A stretch of 64,000 nt of DNA from positions 1-64,000 of the forward strand of contig JAEZGY010000067.1 in the NCBI GenBank assembly GCA_023416695.1, given 5' to 3'. The translations under genes were made by a program, and so were the position numbers. The DNA comes from Bacillota bacterium (GTDB lineage Bacteria > Bacillota > Clostridia > Lachnospirales > Lachnospiraceae). The notes under the pieces were generated by a model. It did no database searches and was not told the origin of the DNA. It saw only the letters and a list, made by a program, of their open reading frames with translations. Positions 42,939 through 53,500 of the stretch are shown here, piece by piece (position 1 is the stretch's first letter; every line of letters begins with the position of its first letter).

Positions 42939-45320
42939 ATGTTTAAGGTAATTAAAAGAGATGGCGAGATAGCTGAGTTTAACCTATCCAAAATCTCTAA
43001 TGCAATTGCAAAGGCGTTTAACGCTACCTCGAAAATGTACAATGACGATATTATTAATCTACTAGCACTGAGGGTTACCTCAGATTTTCAAAGTAAGGTT
43101 AAGGATGGTCAGATCTCTGTGGAAGATATCCAGGACAGTGTAGAGCAAGTTCTAGAGCAGACTGGATACACAGACATAGCAAAAGCTTATATCCTATATC
43201 GTAAAAATCGTGAGAAGATTCGTAATATGAAATCTACAATTTTGGATTACAAGGAGATTGTCAACAGTTATGTAAAGGAAGAAGATTGGCGTGTGAAAGA
43301 GAACTCCACTGTTACCTATTCTGTTGGCGGGTTGATTTTACATAATTCAGGTTCTATTACTGCGAATTACTGGTTGTCAGAAATATATGATGAGGAAATT
43401 GCCAATGCTCATCGTAATGCAGATATACATATACATGACTTGTCTATGCTAACCGGATATTGTGCTGGATGGTCTTTAAAGCAATTAATTAAAGAAGGAT
43501 TAGGTGGAATCCCAGGTAAGATTACCTCCGCTCCAGCTTCTCATTTATCTACGCTTTGTAATCAGATGGTGAATTTCCTTGGAATCATGCAGAATGAATG
43601 GGCTGGAGCACAAGCCTTTTCTTCCTTTGATACTTACCTAGCACCTTTTGTAAAGATCGATAATCTTTCTTATAAAGAGGTAAAACAATGCATTCAATCC
43701 TTCATCTATGGAGTTAATACTCCTAGCAGGTGGGGAACACAGGCACCATTCTCCAATATTACATTAGACTGGACAGTACCAGACGATTTGGCAAATCTCC
43801 CATGTATTATAGGAGGTAAAGAGGTAGATTTTACATATAAGGATTGTAAGAAAGAGATGGATATGGTTAATAAAGCCTTCATCGAGATTATGGTGGAAGG
43901 TGATGCCAATGGTCGTGGTTTCCAATATCCTATTCCTACTTACTCCATTACAAGGGACTTTGACTGGTCCGATACAGAAAATAATCGTTTGTTGTTTGAG
44001 ATGACTTCTAAGTACGGTACTCCATATTTCTCTAACTACATTAATTCCGACATGGAGCCAAGTGATGTACGTTCTATGTGCTGTCGATTACGTTTGGATC
44101 TTCGTGAACTTCGGAAGAAGACTGGTGGTTTCTTTGGTTCAGGAGAGAGTACAGGTAGTGTGGGTGTAGTAACCATTAACCTACCAAGAATTGCTTATTT
44201 AGCTAAAAGTGAGGAAGAATTCTTCAGTCGCCTCAATCATCAGATGGACATAGCAGCTCGTTCTTTAAATACCAAGCGTAGAGTCATTACGAAGCTTCTG
44301 AAAGAAGGATTATATCCATACACCAAACGTTATCTTGGTGGTTTCGATAATCATTTTTCCACTATTGGTTTAGTTGGTATGAACGAAGTGGGGTTAAATG
44401 CAAGGTGGTTACTAGAGGATATGACCTCACCAAGAACCCAAGAGTTTAGTAAAAGGGTATTAAATCACATGAGAGAACGTCTCTCTGATTATCAGGTAGA
44501 ATATGGGGAACTCTACAACCTAGAGGCTACTCCAGCAGAATCTACTTCCTATCGTTTGGCAAAACACGATAAGAAGCGTTGGCCAGATATTCGTACTGCA
44601 GGTAATCAAGGTGATGATCCTTACTATACCAATAGCTCCCACTTACCAGTGGGATATACAGAAGATGTATTTGATGCATTAGACATTCAGGATGGGTTAC
44701 AGACCCTTTATACCTCAGGAACCGTATTCCATACCTTCCTAGGAGAGAAGCTTCCTGACTGGAATGCAGCTGCCAAGCTTGTAAGAACGATTGCCAACAA
44801 CTATAAGCTTCCTTATTATACAATTTCTCCAACCTATTCTATTTGTAAGCATCATGGATATTTAGAGGGTGAACAGTTTACTTGTCCGACATGTGGAGAA
44901 AGTGCAGAGGTTTATAGTCGTATCACAGGATATTATCGTCCTGTACAGAACTGGAATGAAGGTAAGACACAAGAATATAAGAACCGTAAGGTATACAATG
45001 TAGAGCAGTCTAGACCCATTTCCAATGTAACCAAGGACACCTGTGATTGTTCTGAGATTACTTTGGATTTAGGGGAAGTGGATACCAATCGTTTCTTATT
45101 TACAACCAAGACTTGTCCAAACTGTGCTATGGCCAAAAAGCTATTAGATAATGTGGATTATGTGTTGATTGACGCAGAGGAGCAGCCAGACATGGCAAGA
45201 AAATATGGTATTATGCAAGCCCCTGCATTGGTTGTAATTGAAAATGGTAATGTTGAAAAGTACGCAAACCTATCTAGAATTAAGGCATATAGAGAAGAAA
45301 GTGTTCTTTGTATGAAATAA
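42939..45320 (+). CDS. nrdD: Anaerobic ribonucleoside-triphosphate reductase with fused glutaredoxin-like domain
   Basis: Class III reductase of 793 residues that makes deoxynucleotides without oxygen. An ATP-cone comes first (about 1-90), then the barrel with SHLSTLCNQMVNFLG and CCRLRLDLRE, a zinc site (CKHHGYLEG...CPTC) and the glycyl-radical loop SRITGYYRPVQ. The last 75 or so residues form an added thioredoxin-fold domain with CPNC (about 726-729) and QAPALVV, which could supply electrons. The activase gene nrdG is not next to it; thyA and folA are. Confidence 0.95.
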   Translation: MFKVIKRDGEIAEFNLSKISNAIAKAFNATSKMYNDDIINLLALRVTSDFQSKVKDGQISVEDIQDSVEQVLEQTGYTDIAKAYILYRKNREKIRNMKSTILDYKEIVNSYVKEEDWRVKENSTVTYSVGGLILHNSGSITANYWLSEIYDEEIANAHRNADIHIHDLSMLTGYCAGWSLKQLIKEGLGGIPGKITSAPASHLSTLCNQMVNFLGIMQNEWAGAQAFSSFDTYLAPFVKIDNLSYKEVKQCIQSFIYGVNTPSRWGTQAPFSNITLDWTVPDDLANLPCIIGGKEVDFTYKDCKKEMDMVNKAFIEIMVEGDANGRGFQYPIPTYSITRDFDWSDTENNRLLFEMTSKYGTPYFSNYINSDMEPSDVRSMCCRLRLDLRELRKKTGGFFGSGESTGSVGVVTINLPRIAYLAKSEEEFFSRLNHQMDIAARSLNTKRRVITKLLKEGLYPYTKRYLGGFDNHFSTIGLVGMNEVGLNARWLLEDMTSPRTQEFSKRVLNHMRERLSDYQVEYGELYNLEATPAESTSYRLAKHDKKRWPDIRTAGNQGDDPYYTNSSHLPVGYTEDVFDALDIQDGLQTLYTSGTVFHTFLGEKLPDWNAAAKLVRTIANNYKLPYYTISPTYSICKHHGYLEGEQFTCPTCGESAEVYSRITGYYRPVQNWNEGKTQEYKNRKVYNVEQSRPISNVTKDTCDCSEITLDLGEVDTNRFLFTTKTCPNCAMAKKLLDNVDYVLIDAEEQPDMARKYGIMQAPALVVIENGNVEKYANLSRIKAYREESVLCMK

Positions 45321-45334
45321 ATGAATAACAAAAC

Positions 45335-45371
45335 AAATAGCTTCCCATAATTTATGGGGAGCTATTTTTGG
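45335..45371 (+). terminator. Rho-independent terminator after nrdD
   Basis: A 15- to 16-bp stem (45335-45350 with 45351-45366, closed by a small loop) followed by a T-run. Confidence 0.85.
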
Positions 45372-45472
45372 GTAAAGGTCATTACTACATCACAAAAGAT
45401 GTAGTTACTCCTTGCGAAAATGCTAGAAAAAAGATAGAATAAAAAGAGAATGCTATGGAAGGATGAAGAAAT

Positions 45473-46318
45473 TTGAGTTTAGCAGATAAAATTTTTATAG
45501 ATATGTGTCAAGATATACTAAATAATGGTACAAGTACAGAGGGGGAAAAGGTTCGCCCAAAATGGGAGGATGGAACCTCTGCTTATACTATTAAAAAATT
45601 CGGTGTTGTGAATCGCTATGATCTGTCTAAGGAATTTCCAGCCTTGACTCTTCGTCGAACAGGAATCAAAAGCTGTATCGATGAGCTTTTATGGATATGG
45701 CAGAAAAAGTCTAATAACATCAATGACCTTAACAGCCATATATGGGATAGCTGGGCTGATGAAACCGGTTCTATTGGGAAAGCTTATGGTTATCAGATGG
45801 GAGTAAAGCATGTATATAAGGAAGGTATGATGGATCAGGTTGACCGAGTGATTTTTGATTTGAAGAATAATCCATATAGTAGAAGAATTATGACGAATCT
45901 ATATAATCACCAGGACCTTCATGAGATGAATCTCTACCCATGTGCTTACAGTGTGACCTTTAATGTGACTAAGGATAGAGATAGTGATACGATGCGTTTA
46001 AATGCTGTATTAAACCAGCGTTCACAGGATGTTTTGGCAGCAAACAATTGGAACGTATGTCAGTATGCTGTCCTTGTGCATATGTTTGCCCAGGTTTGTG
46101 GATATGAAGTTGGAGAGTTGATGCATGTTATTGCAGATGCTCATATTTATGATCGTCATATTCCAATTATTGAGGAGCTCATTAGTAGACCTACCTATGA
46201 GGCACCTACCTTCTGGATGAATCCAGACATTAAGGATTTTTATGAATTTACAGTAGATGATTTTAGATTAGATAACTATGTAACCGGAGCACAAGTGAAG
46301 ATACCGATTGCTGTGTAA
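45473..46318 (+). CDS. thyA: Thymidylate synthase
   Basis: Makes dTMP from dUMP with methylene-tetrahydrofolate; 281 residues. Landmarks are the phosphate-binding NNPYSRRIM, the catalytic cysteine in YPCAYSVTFNV, QRSQDVLAANNWN and the end region HVIADAHIYDRH. The active-site context differs from the textbook enzyme (PCA instead of PCH, TFN instead of QF), which suggests a divergent clostridial subgroup. The start is TTG at 45473 behind ggatgaag. folA follows 12 bases later, so the folate cycle is closed within the operon. Confidence 0.93.
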   Translation: MSLADKIFIDMCQDILNNGTSTEGEKVRPKWEDGTSAYTIKKFGVVNRYDLSKEFPALTLRRTGIKSCIDELLWIWQKKSNNINDLNSHIWDSWADETGSIGKAYGYQMGVKHVYKEGMMDQVDRVIFDLKNNPYSRRIMTNLYNHQDLHEMNLYPCAYSVTFNVTKDRDSDTMRLNAVLNQRSQDVLAANNWNVCQYAVLVHMFAQVCGYEVGELMHVIADAHIYDRHIPIIEELISRPTYEAPTFWMNPDIKDFYEFTVDDFRLDNYVTGAQVKIPIAV

Positions 46319-46330
46319 GGAGGAACTTTC

Positions 46331-46819
46331 GTGAACTTAATAGTTGCTGTAGACAAAAACTGGGCTATTGGCTACAAAAATGATTTGCTAGTTAGAATCC
46401 CAGCGGACCAACGTTTTTTTAGAGAAACCACTACAGGTAAGGTTGTAATTATGGGAAGAAAGACCTTAGAGTCTTTCCCTCAGAAACAACCACTGAAGAA
46501 TAGAACGAATATTGTCATTACCAAGGATAAGGATTATACCGTAAAGGATGCTATCGTAGTCCATAGTGTAGAAGAGGCTATTGATAGAGTAAAGGATGTT
46601 CCTTCTGATGAGGTGTATGTCATTGGTGGAGCTAGTATTTATGAGCAAATGCTTCCTTATTGTAAGGTTGCTCATGTTACCAAGATTGAATATGCTTATC
46701 AAGCAGACACCTATTTCCCTAACCTGGACGAAGATCCTACTTGGAAGCTGGTGGCAGACAGCGAAGAGCAAACCTATTATGATTTAGAGTATTACTTTAA
46801 TCGATATGAGAGAATATAG
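46331..46819 (+). CDS. folA: Dihydrofolate reductase
   Basis: A 162-residue NADPH-dependent enzyme that regenerates tetrahydrofolate after thymidylate synthesis. It shows MNLIVAVDKNWAIGYKNDLL, the active-site acid region in the LVRIPADQRFFRETT segment, the NADPH motif VIMGRKTLESFP and IGGASIYEQMLP. GTG start with aaggagga before it; the spacing to thyA implies co-transcription. A strong terminator follows. Confidence 0.96.
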   Translation: MNLIVAVDKNWAIGYKNDLLVRIPADQRFFRETTTGKVVIMGRKTLESFPQKQPLKNRTNIVITKDKDYTVKDAIVVHSVEEAIDRVKDVPSDEVYVIGGASIYEQMLPYCKVAHVTKIEYAYQADTYFPNLDEDPTWKLVADSEEQTYYDLEYYFNRYERI

Positions 46820-46830
46820 AAGTTAGTAAG

Positions 46831-46866
46831 AAGAACTATGGAACGAAGCTTCCATAGTTCTTCTTT
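46831..46866 (+). terminator. Rho-independent terminator after folA
   Basis: A 12-bp perfect stem (46831-46842 with 46851-46862) with a short T-rich tail. Confidence 0.85.
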
Positions 46867-46971
46867 GCTGTGTAGATAATTGCTTTTATACTTCCTATGA
46901 AATCAAGAACTGGGTATACCAGATAATGGATACGCATATGATATAGAGATAAGCCGTCAAGAGGGAATACA

Positions 46972-47838
46972 ATGAAAAAGCAGGTTATTCGTAAGGTGTT
47001 AGGCATTGCAGGTTTTATTGCAGTCTGTATTGCAATCTGTTTTATGGTAGATCAAACCTCTATTGGGAGAGTTAGGGGTCCTAAGACCTATGGAGAGTAT
47101 GAACAAAGGAAAAACGCCCTAAATCAGGACGATAGTCAGGATGTAAGTGCCATGGAAGGAGAGAATAAAGTAGCCTCTAAGGAAGCAGATATTGAGAAAA
47201 AGGAGCTTACTAAAACAGCTTTTTTAACCTTTGATGATGGACCTAGTGCAAATACAGAGAAGGTTCTTGATATTCTTGATCAATATGGCATTAAGGCAAC
47301 TTTTTTTATAGTAGCGGAAGAAATAACTCCAGAGCGAGAAGCCTTAGTAAAGAGGATGGTGGAGGAAGGCCATATAGTTGGTATACATACCTATGACCAT
47401 AATTATAAGAAGATATATAAATCCAAAGATAGCTGTTTAGAGGATATCTTAAAAACTAGTGATAGATTAACGGAGATTACAGGAGTAGTCCCTAAGTACT
47501 ACCGTTTTCCTTATGGTAGTGCCAATTGCTATATGTCTCGTTTTTGTAATGATATTATAGAGGAACTTAACAATCGTAATATTCAGTATATAGACTGGAA
47601 TGTAACAGGAGAGGATGCCATAGGAAAGCCTACTAGCACCTCCATACTTAAGAATATAAGAAGCTTTGATAAGTATATGGAGCCAGTCATTCTACTTCAT
47701 GATGGTAAGTCTAACAAATTAACCGTAAAGGTTTTGCCAAATATTATTGAAAAGATAAAGGCAGCAGGTTATGGTTTTGGTACCATAGATCAAAGGAGTA
47801 AACCGTATCAATGGTCCCATAATTGGCAGAAAAAATGA
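46972..47838 (+). CDS. Polysaccharide deacetylase (NodB family), membrane-anchored
   Basis: A 288-residue enzyme with an N-terminal membrane helix (about 8-28), a charged linker and a NodB domain. Motif 1 TFDDGPS supplies the catalytic and metal Asp, motif 2 is HTYDH, and RFPYGS and LLHDGKS follow. It deacetylates peptidoglycan or another polymer outside the membrane. In sporulating relatives such enzymes make cortex muramic-delta-lactam (PdaA), but this is not decided. Upstream, CATATGATA (46935-46943) resembles a mother-cell sigma-K type -10 element. Confidence 0.9.
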   Translation: MKKQVIRKVLGIAGFIAVCIAICFMVDQTSIGRVRGPKTYGEYEQRKNALNQDDSQDVSAMEGENKVASKEADIEKKELTKTAFLTFDDGPSANTEKVLDILDQYGIKATFFIVAEEITPEREALVKRMVEEGHIVGIHTYDHNYKKIYKSKDSCLEDILKTSDRLTEITGVVPKYYRFPYGSANCYMSRFCNDIIEELNNRNIQYIDWNVTGEDAIGKPTSTSILKNIRSFDKYMEPVILLHDGKSNKLTVKVLPNIIEKIKAAGYGFGTIDQRSKPYQWSHNWQKK

Positions 47839-47918
47839 GCATTTCTAGCTCCCGATTCTATGGAACATTATGATTATGTCATCATAAAATACTAGTAAAG
47901 TATATGAATGGGGTAATC

Positions 47919-49190
47919 ATGAAAAGAAATATTATTTATCCAGCTGAGGTTGGGACTCAGTCCGTTGGAAAATTCCGTGCGGATGTTACATCAATCCTTG
48001 CCAACAGACCTTTAGCTGGTGCAACAGTAACTATTAGTAGCGCTGCAGATCCAGGGACTATTATTCAAGAAGTGCAAACAGATAACATCGGCCGTACCGT
48101 GGAAATAGAGTTGCCTGCTCCAAACATTGATTACAGTATGGAACCTTCTGATGTACAACCATACTCTGAGTATAATGTGCAAGTTAGTATCCCTGGATAT
48201 GAAACAGTTAAGATTGATGGGGTACAAATTCTTCCTTCTATCACTGCAATACAGAATTTTTCTCTCATGCCAATGAATGATGCGGTAGGAAATAGCGAGG
48301 AACTTTTTTCTATAGGTCCTAATGTTTTGTTTGGAGATTATCCACCAAAGATAGCGGAAGCAGAAATAAAGCCAGTGAATGAATCTGGAGAAATTGTATT
48401 AAGTAAGGTGGTAATACCAGAATTTATTGTAGTTCACGATGGCCCTCCAAGGGACAAAAGTGCACAGAACTATTATGTGAAATATCGTGATTATATTAAG
48501 AATGTAGCTTCCAGTGAGATATATGCTACCTGGCCAGAAGCTACCATACAGGCAAATGTGCTAGCGATTCAGTCTTTTACCTTAAATCGAGTATATACGG
48601 AGTGGTATCGTAATAAGGGGTATAATTTTACTATTACATCCTCAACTGCCTATGACCATAAGTTTATACCAGAACGTAATATTTTTGATACGATTTCACA
48701 AGTCGTAGATACCATATTTGCAAACTATTTGTCTTTTCCAGATGTAAGACAGCCGATACTTACCCAGTATTGTGATGGTAGAAATGTGACTTGTCCAAAC
48801 TGGATGACACAGTGGGGATCTAAATATCTAGGTGATCAAGGCTATACTGCTATAGAGATTCTGCGTAATTTTTATGGCAATACGATGTTTATTAATACAG
48901 CAGAGGAGGTAGCGGGAGTTCCAGCATCTTGGCCAGGAGCACCATTGGAAATTGGCTCTGTTGGAGACAAAGTAAGACAGGTTCAAAATCAGTTAAATGT
49001 TATCTCAAGAGGATATCCTTTGATTCCTAAAGTGGCAGAGGATGGTAACTATGGTGAGAAAACGGCGGAGGCGGTTTCTGTCTTCCAGAGAATCTTTGAT
49101 TTGCCTGAAACTGGAGTTGTTGATTTTGCCACTTGGTATAAGATTAGTGAGATTTATGTTGGTGTTAGTAGAATCGCAGAGCTAAGCTAA
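47919..49190 (+). CDS. sleC: Spore cortex-lytic enzyme SleC-like
   Basis: A 423-residue protein without signal peptide. An N-terminal prodomain with a carboxypeptidase-like strand set (GTQSVGKFRADVTS to about residue 110) is followed by a SpoIID/lytic-transglycosylase-like domain (QANVLAIQSFTLNRVYTEW, QYCDGRNV, GYTAIEILRNFYG) and a C-terminal peptidoglycan-binding repeat (GSVGDKVRQVQNQLNVI, EDGNYGEKTAEAV). This is the SleC plan: a zymogen in the spore, activated by Csp proteases to digest cortex at germination. ATG 47919 is preferred over 47904 for its ggggt spacing. Confidence 0.82.
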   Translation: MKRNIIYPAEVGTQSVGKFRADVTSILANRPLAGATVTISSAADPGTIIQEVQTDNIGRTVEIELPAPNIDYSMEPSDVQPYSEYNVQVSIPGYETVKIDGVQILPSITAIQNFSLMPMNDAVGNSEELFSIGPNVLFGDYPPKIAEAEIKPVNESGEIVLSKVVIPEFIVVHDGPPRDKSAQNYYVKYRDYIKNVASSEIYATWPEATIQANVLAIQSFTLNRVYTEWYRNKGYNFTITSSTAYDHKFIPERNIFDTISQVVDTIFANYLSFPDVRQPILTQYCDGRNVTCPNWMTQWGSKYLGDQGYTAIEILRNFYGNTMFINTAEEVAGVPASWPGAPLEIGSVGDKVRQVQNQLNVISRGYPLIPKVAEDGNYGEKTAEAVSVFQRIFDLPETGVVDFATWYKISEIYVGVSRIAELS

Positions 49191-49221
49191 TGTGAGATGT
49201 GTCTATGTATAGTAAAATGAT

Positions 49222-49258
49222 AAGCCAGTGCCTTAAGGTAAAGGACACTGGCTTCCAT
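49222..49258 (+). terminator. Probable terminator
   Basis: A 13-base arm (49222-49234) pairs with 49241-49254 with one bulge each; the T-tract is short. Confidence 0.65.
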
Positions 49259-49321
49259 TATATGTGTCATAATAAGGTAAAATAGCACTACTAGGTAATC
49301 GATTTTCTCATAAAAAAAGTC

Positions 49322-49350
49322 TTGCCATATAAAGACACTTATGATAAACT
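49322..49350 (+). promoter_or_regulatory. Probable carA promoter
   Basis: TTGCCA (49322-49327), 17-base spacer, TAAACT (49345-49350). It gives a leader of about 130 nt. Confidence 0.5.
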
Positions 49351-49380
49351 TATGACAATTTAGGATTAAGGCATATGGTG

Positions 49381-49426
49381 AAAAGAGAATTTAAGCGCTT
49401 TACGTTGGTGTGTATTCTTTTTTTTT
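49381..49426 (+). terminator. Possible leader terminator (attenuator) before carA
   Basis: AAAAGAGAAT (49381-49390) pairs with ATTCTTTTTT (49414-49423) with one G-U pair, with an inner AAGCGCTT palindrome, and ends in a run of ten T. It lies inside the expected carAB leader, 60 bases before the start codon. Confidence 0.45.
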
Positions 49427-49484
49427 GTGTATTTTTCTGAATTCCAAAGAAAATCAAAAGAAAAAGAAAGGAATAGGTGTATTT

Positions 49485-50588
49485 ATGAAAGCATATCTAA
49501 TACTAGAAGATGGAACCACATTTATAGGAAATAGTATCGGCTCTGCCCGTGAAGTGATTAGTGAAATTGTATTTAACACTTCTATGACAGGTTATTTGGA
49601 GGTACTTACAGATCCTAGCTATGCAGGCCAGGCAGTCGTAATGACTTACCCTCTTATTGGTAATTATGGGGTATGCTATCAGGACACAGAGTCTGAAAAG
49701 GCATGGCCAGATGGATATATTGTGCGAGAAATTGCAAGACGGGGAAGTAACTTTAGAAACGATGATAGTATAGAGAATTTTCTGATTGCCAATGATATTC
49801 CAGGAATAGAAGGTATTGATACCAGAGCATTAACCAAGCTCCTTCGAGAGAAGGGTACCATGAATGGTATGATTACCACCAATGAAAACTATAAACTAGA
49901 GGATGTTTTAGTAAGAATACGTGAATACCGTGTAACCAACGTGGTAGAAAAGGTTAGTTGTATAGAGGTGAAAACCTACATACCAGGAGACCTTGGTACC
50001 AAAGTGATAGAAGGTGACAAAAAGAAGGTTGCCCTTCTGGATCTTGGTTCTAAGAAAAATATTATAAGATGTCTCTTAAAAAGGGGTTGCCAGGTGACTG
50101 TATATCCAGCAATGACGAAGGCAGAAGAAATTATAAAAGCTGCCCCAGATGGTATCATGCTGAGCAATGGTCCTGGAGATCCTGCAGAATGCGTGGAAAT
50201 CATAGAAGAAATCAAAAAACTTTATCATACCAATATCCCAATCTTTGCAATCTGCTTGGGACACCAGCTTATGGCACTGGCCAATGGTGCAAAAACACAT
50301 AAGATGAAATATGGTCATAGAGGTGCTAACCATCCTGTTAAGGATTTGAGTACTGGTAGAGTATATATCTCCTCCCAAAATCATGGATATGTAGTTGATG
50401 ATGAAAGCATGGACAGTAGTCTTGCAGAGACTAGTTTTATCAACGTTAACGATAAAACAGTAGAAGGTGTTCATTATCTTAATAAGAATATATTTACTGT
50501 TCAGTTCCATCCAGAGGCCTCTGCAGGTCCCAAGGACTCTGAGTTCTTATTCGACAGATTTATTCATATGATGGAGGTGTGCAAATAA
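49485..50588 (+). CDS. carA: Carbamoyl-phosphate synthase small chain
   Basis: Glutamine amidotransferase subunit of 367 residues; it delivers ammonia to CarB for pyrimidine and arginine synthesis. The N-terminal domain has FNTSMTGYLEVLTDPSYAGQ, and the class I amidotransferase has the nucleophile in FAICLGHQLMA and the catalytic pair in FHPEASAGP. The longest frame begins at 49410, but the extra 25 residues do not fit the family; ATG 49485 lies behind aaaggaataggtg. The stop overlaps the carB start (TAATG). Confidence 0.97.
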   Translation: MKAYLILEDGTTFIGNSIGSAREVISEIVFNTSMTGYLEVLTDPSYAGQAVVMTYPLIGNYGVCYQDTESEKAWPDGYIVREIARRGSNFRNDDSIENFLIANDIPGIEGIDTRALTKLLREKGTMNGMITTNENYKLEDVLVRIREYRVTNVVEKVSCIEVKTYIPGDLGTKVIEGDKKKVALLDLGSKKNIIRCLLKRGCQVTVYPAMTKAEEIIKAAPDGIMLSNGPGDPAECVEIIEEIKKLYHTNIPIFAICLGHQLMALANGAKTHKMKYGHRGANHPVKDLSTGRVYISSQNHGYVVDDESMDSSLAETSFINVNDKTVEGVHYLNKNIFTVQFHPEASAGPKDSEFLFDRFIHMMEVCK

Positions 50589-53500
50589 TGCCAAAGATTG
50601 AAAGTATAAAAAAAGTATTAGTAATTGGTTCCGGTCCTATTGTTATCGGCCAGGCAGCAGAGTTTGATTACGCAGGTACACAGGCTTGTCGTTCCTTAAA
50701 GGAAGAGGGCATCGAGGTTGTACTAGTAAACTCTAACCCTGCTACAATCATGACAGATAAAGAAATCGCTGATCAAGTATACATTGAACCACTTAATGTA
50801 GAACTTGTGAAACAGTTGATTTTAAAGGAACAGCCAGATAGCGTACTTCCAACCCTTGGTGGACAGGCAGCACTAAACATAGCCATGGAATTAGAAGAGT
50901 GTGGTTTTCTTCGTGAAAATGGTGTAAAGCTTATTGGTACTACTTCTGAAACTATTAAGAAAGCAGAAGACCGCTTAGAATTTAAGAATACCATGGAGAA
51001 AATCGGTGAGCCAGTTGCTGCAAGTTTAGTAGTAACAAATGTTAAGGATGCGGTTGCTTTTGCTGCAACCATTGGATATCCAGTGGTAATTCGCCCTGCT
51101 TATACCCTTGGTGGCAGTGGCGGTGGTATCGCTAACAACCCTGTGGAGCTAGAAGATATCTGCTCCAATGGTCTAAGACTAAGCCGTGTAGGTCAGTGTC
51201 TAATTGAAAGATGTATTGCTGGATGGAAAGAAATTGAGTATGAGGTTATGCGAGATAGTGCTGGTAACTGTATTACCGTATGTAATATGGAGAATTTGGA
51301 TCCAGTCGGTGTGCATACAGGAGACAGTATCGTTGTAGCACCTTCCCAAACCTTAACTGACAAAGACCATCAAATGTTACGTACCTCAGCTTTAAATATT
51401 ATTACAGAACTAAATATTACTGGTGGGTGTAACGTACAGTATGCTCTGAATCCAGAATCCTTTGAATACTGCGTTATTGAAGTAAACCCTCGTGTAAGCC
51501 GTTCCTCAGCTCTTGCAAGTAAGGCTACAGGCTATCCAATAGCAAAGGTTGCAGCAAAGATTGCCTTAGGCTATACCTTAGATGAAATTAAAAATGCCAT
51601 TACTGGTAAGACCTATGCTAGCTTTGAGCCTGCCCTTGACTATTGTGTAGTGAAGATACCAAGACTTCCCTTTGATAAGTTCATTATGGCACAGAGAACC
51701 TTGACCACCCAGATGAAGGCCACTGGTGAGGTAATGAGTATCTGTAACAACTTTGAAGGGGCTCTTATGAAAGCCCTTCGATCTCTAGAGCAGCATGTAG
51801 ATAGTCTCATTACTACTGAATATGATGATATGACAGATGAAGAAGTGATTGAGAAATTCCATGTAGTAGATGACAAAAGAATCTTTCTTATTGCAGAGGC
51901 TATCAGAAGAGGGATTGCTTATGAAGTCATCAACGATATTACCAAGATAGATATATGGTTCATTGATAAGATTGCCATTCTTGTAGAAATGGAGCAACGT
52001 CTTAAAACTGAGGAGCTTACTCCTGAACTGTTAGCACAAGCAAAGCGAATAGAATTTCCTGATAAAGTAATAGCTGAGCTTACTGGTAAGAAAGAGACAG
52101 AGATAAAGGCTATGCGTTACGAACATAACATTATCAAAGCCTTTAAGATTGTAGATACCTGTGCAGCTGAGTTTGAAGCTAGCACTCCATATTATTATGG
52201 CTGCTTTGGAAGTCTTGATGAGGTAGATCCACATTCCGATAAAGAAAAGATACTAGTTCTAGGAAGTGGCCCTATCCGTATTGGACAGGGAATTGAATTT
52301 GACTACTGTTCAGTTCATGCTACCTGGGCTTTAAGAAAAGCAGGTTATGAAACCATCATTGTTAATAATAACCCAGAGACAGTAAGTACGGATTTTGACA
52401 TCGCAGATAAACTCTATTTTGAACCACTTACTCCAGAGGATGTAGAAAATATAGTACGTCTTGAGAAGCCAACTGGAGCGGTAGTACAGTTTGGTGGACA
52501 GACAGCAATTAAGCTAACAGATAGCCTTATGAAAATGGGTGTTAAGATACTTGGAACTTCTGCAGAGGATGTAGATGCCGCTGAGGACCGAGAGCTGTTT
52601 GACGATATTTTAGAGGAATGCTGTATTCCAAGACCACAAGGAAAAACTGTATATACCACAGAGGAGGCCCTAGCTGCAGCCAACGAACTAGGCTATCCAG
52701 TACTGGTTCGTCCTTCCTATGTACTTGGTGGACAGGGAATGCAGATTGCCATTTCTGATGAAGATGTTATTGAGTTTATGAGTATCATTAACCGACATCT
52801 GCAGGAACATCCAATCTTAGTAGATAAGTACTTGATGGGTAAGGAAGTAGAAGTAGATGCCGTTTGTGACGGAGAAGACATTATTATCCCAGGTATTATG
52901 GAACATGTGGAACGAGCAGGTATCCACTCTGGTGATAGTATTAGTGTATATCCAACCCAAAATGTATCTGAAAAATGTAAACTAGTTATAGAAGACTATA
53001 CAAGAAAATTGGCAAAGAGCCTTCATGTAGTTGGGCTTATTAATATCCAGTTTATCATATACCAGGAAGAGGTTTATGTTATTGAGGTAAACCCTCGTTC
53101 TAGCCGTACGGTACCATACATTAGTAAGGTAACTGGTATTCCTATTGTGGATATAGCATCTAGAGTAATTCTTGGAGAGAAGCTTCGAGACCTCGGATAT
53201 ACTCCAGGGCTTCAACCAGAAAGCAAGTACATTGCAGTAAAGATGCCAGTATTCTCTTTTGAGAAGCTTCGTGGTGCTGATATAAGCTTAGGGCCTGAAA
53301 TGAAATCTACTGGTGAATGCTTAGGTATCTCAGAAGATTTCCATGAAGCCTTATATAAAGCCTTCTTAGGCTCTGGTGTAAATCTACCTAAACATAAGAA
53401 AATGATTATGACTGTAAAAGATGCAGATAAGTTAGAGGCTGTTCAAGTAGGTAAGAGATTTAAAGCCTTAGGCTATGATATTTTTGCTACTAGGAGTACG

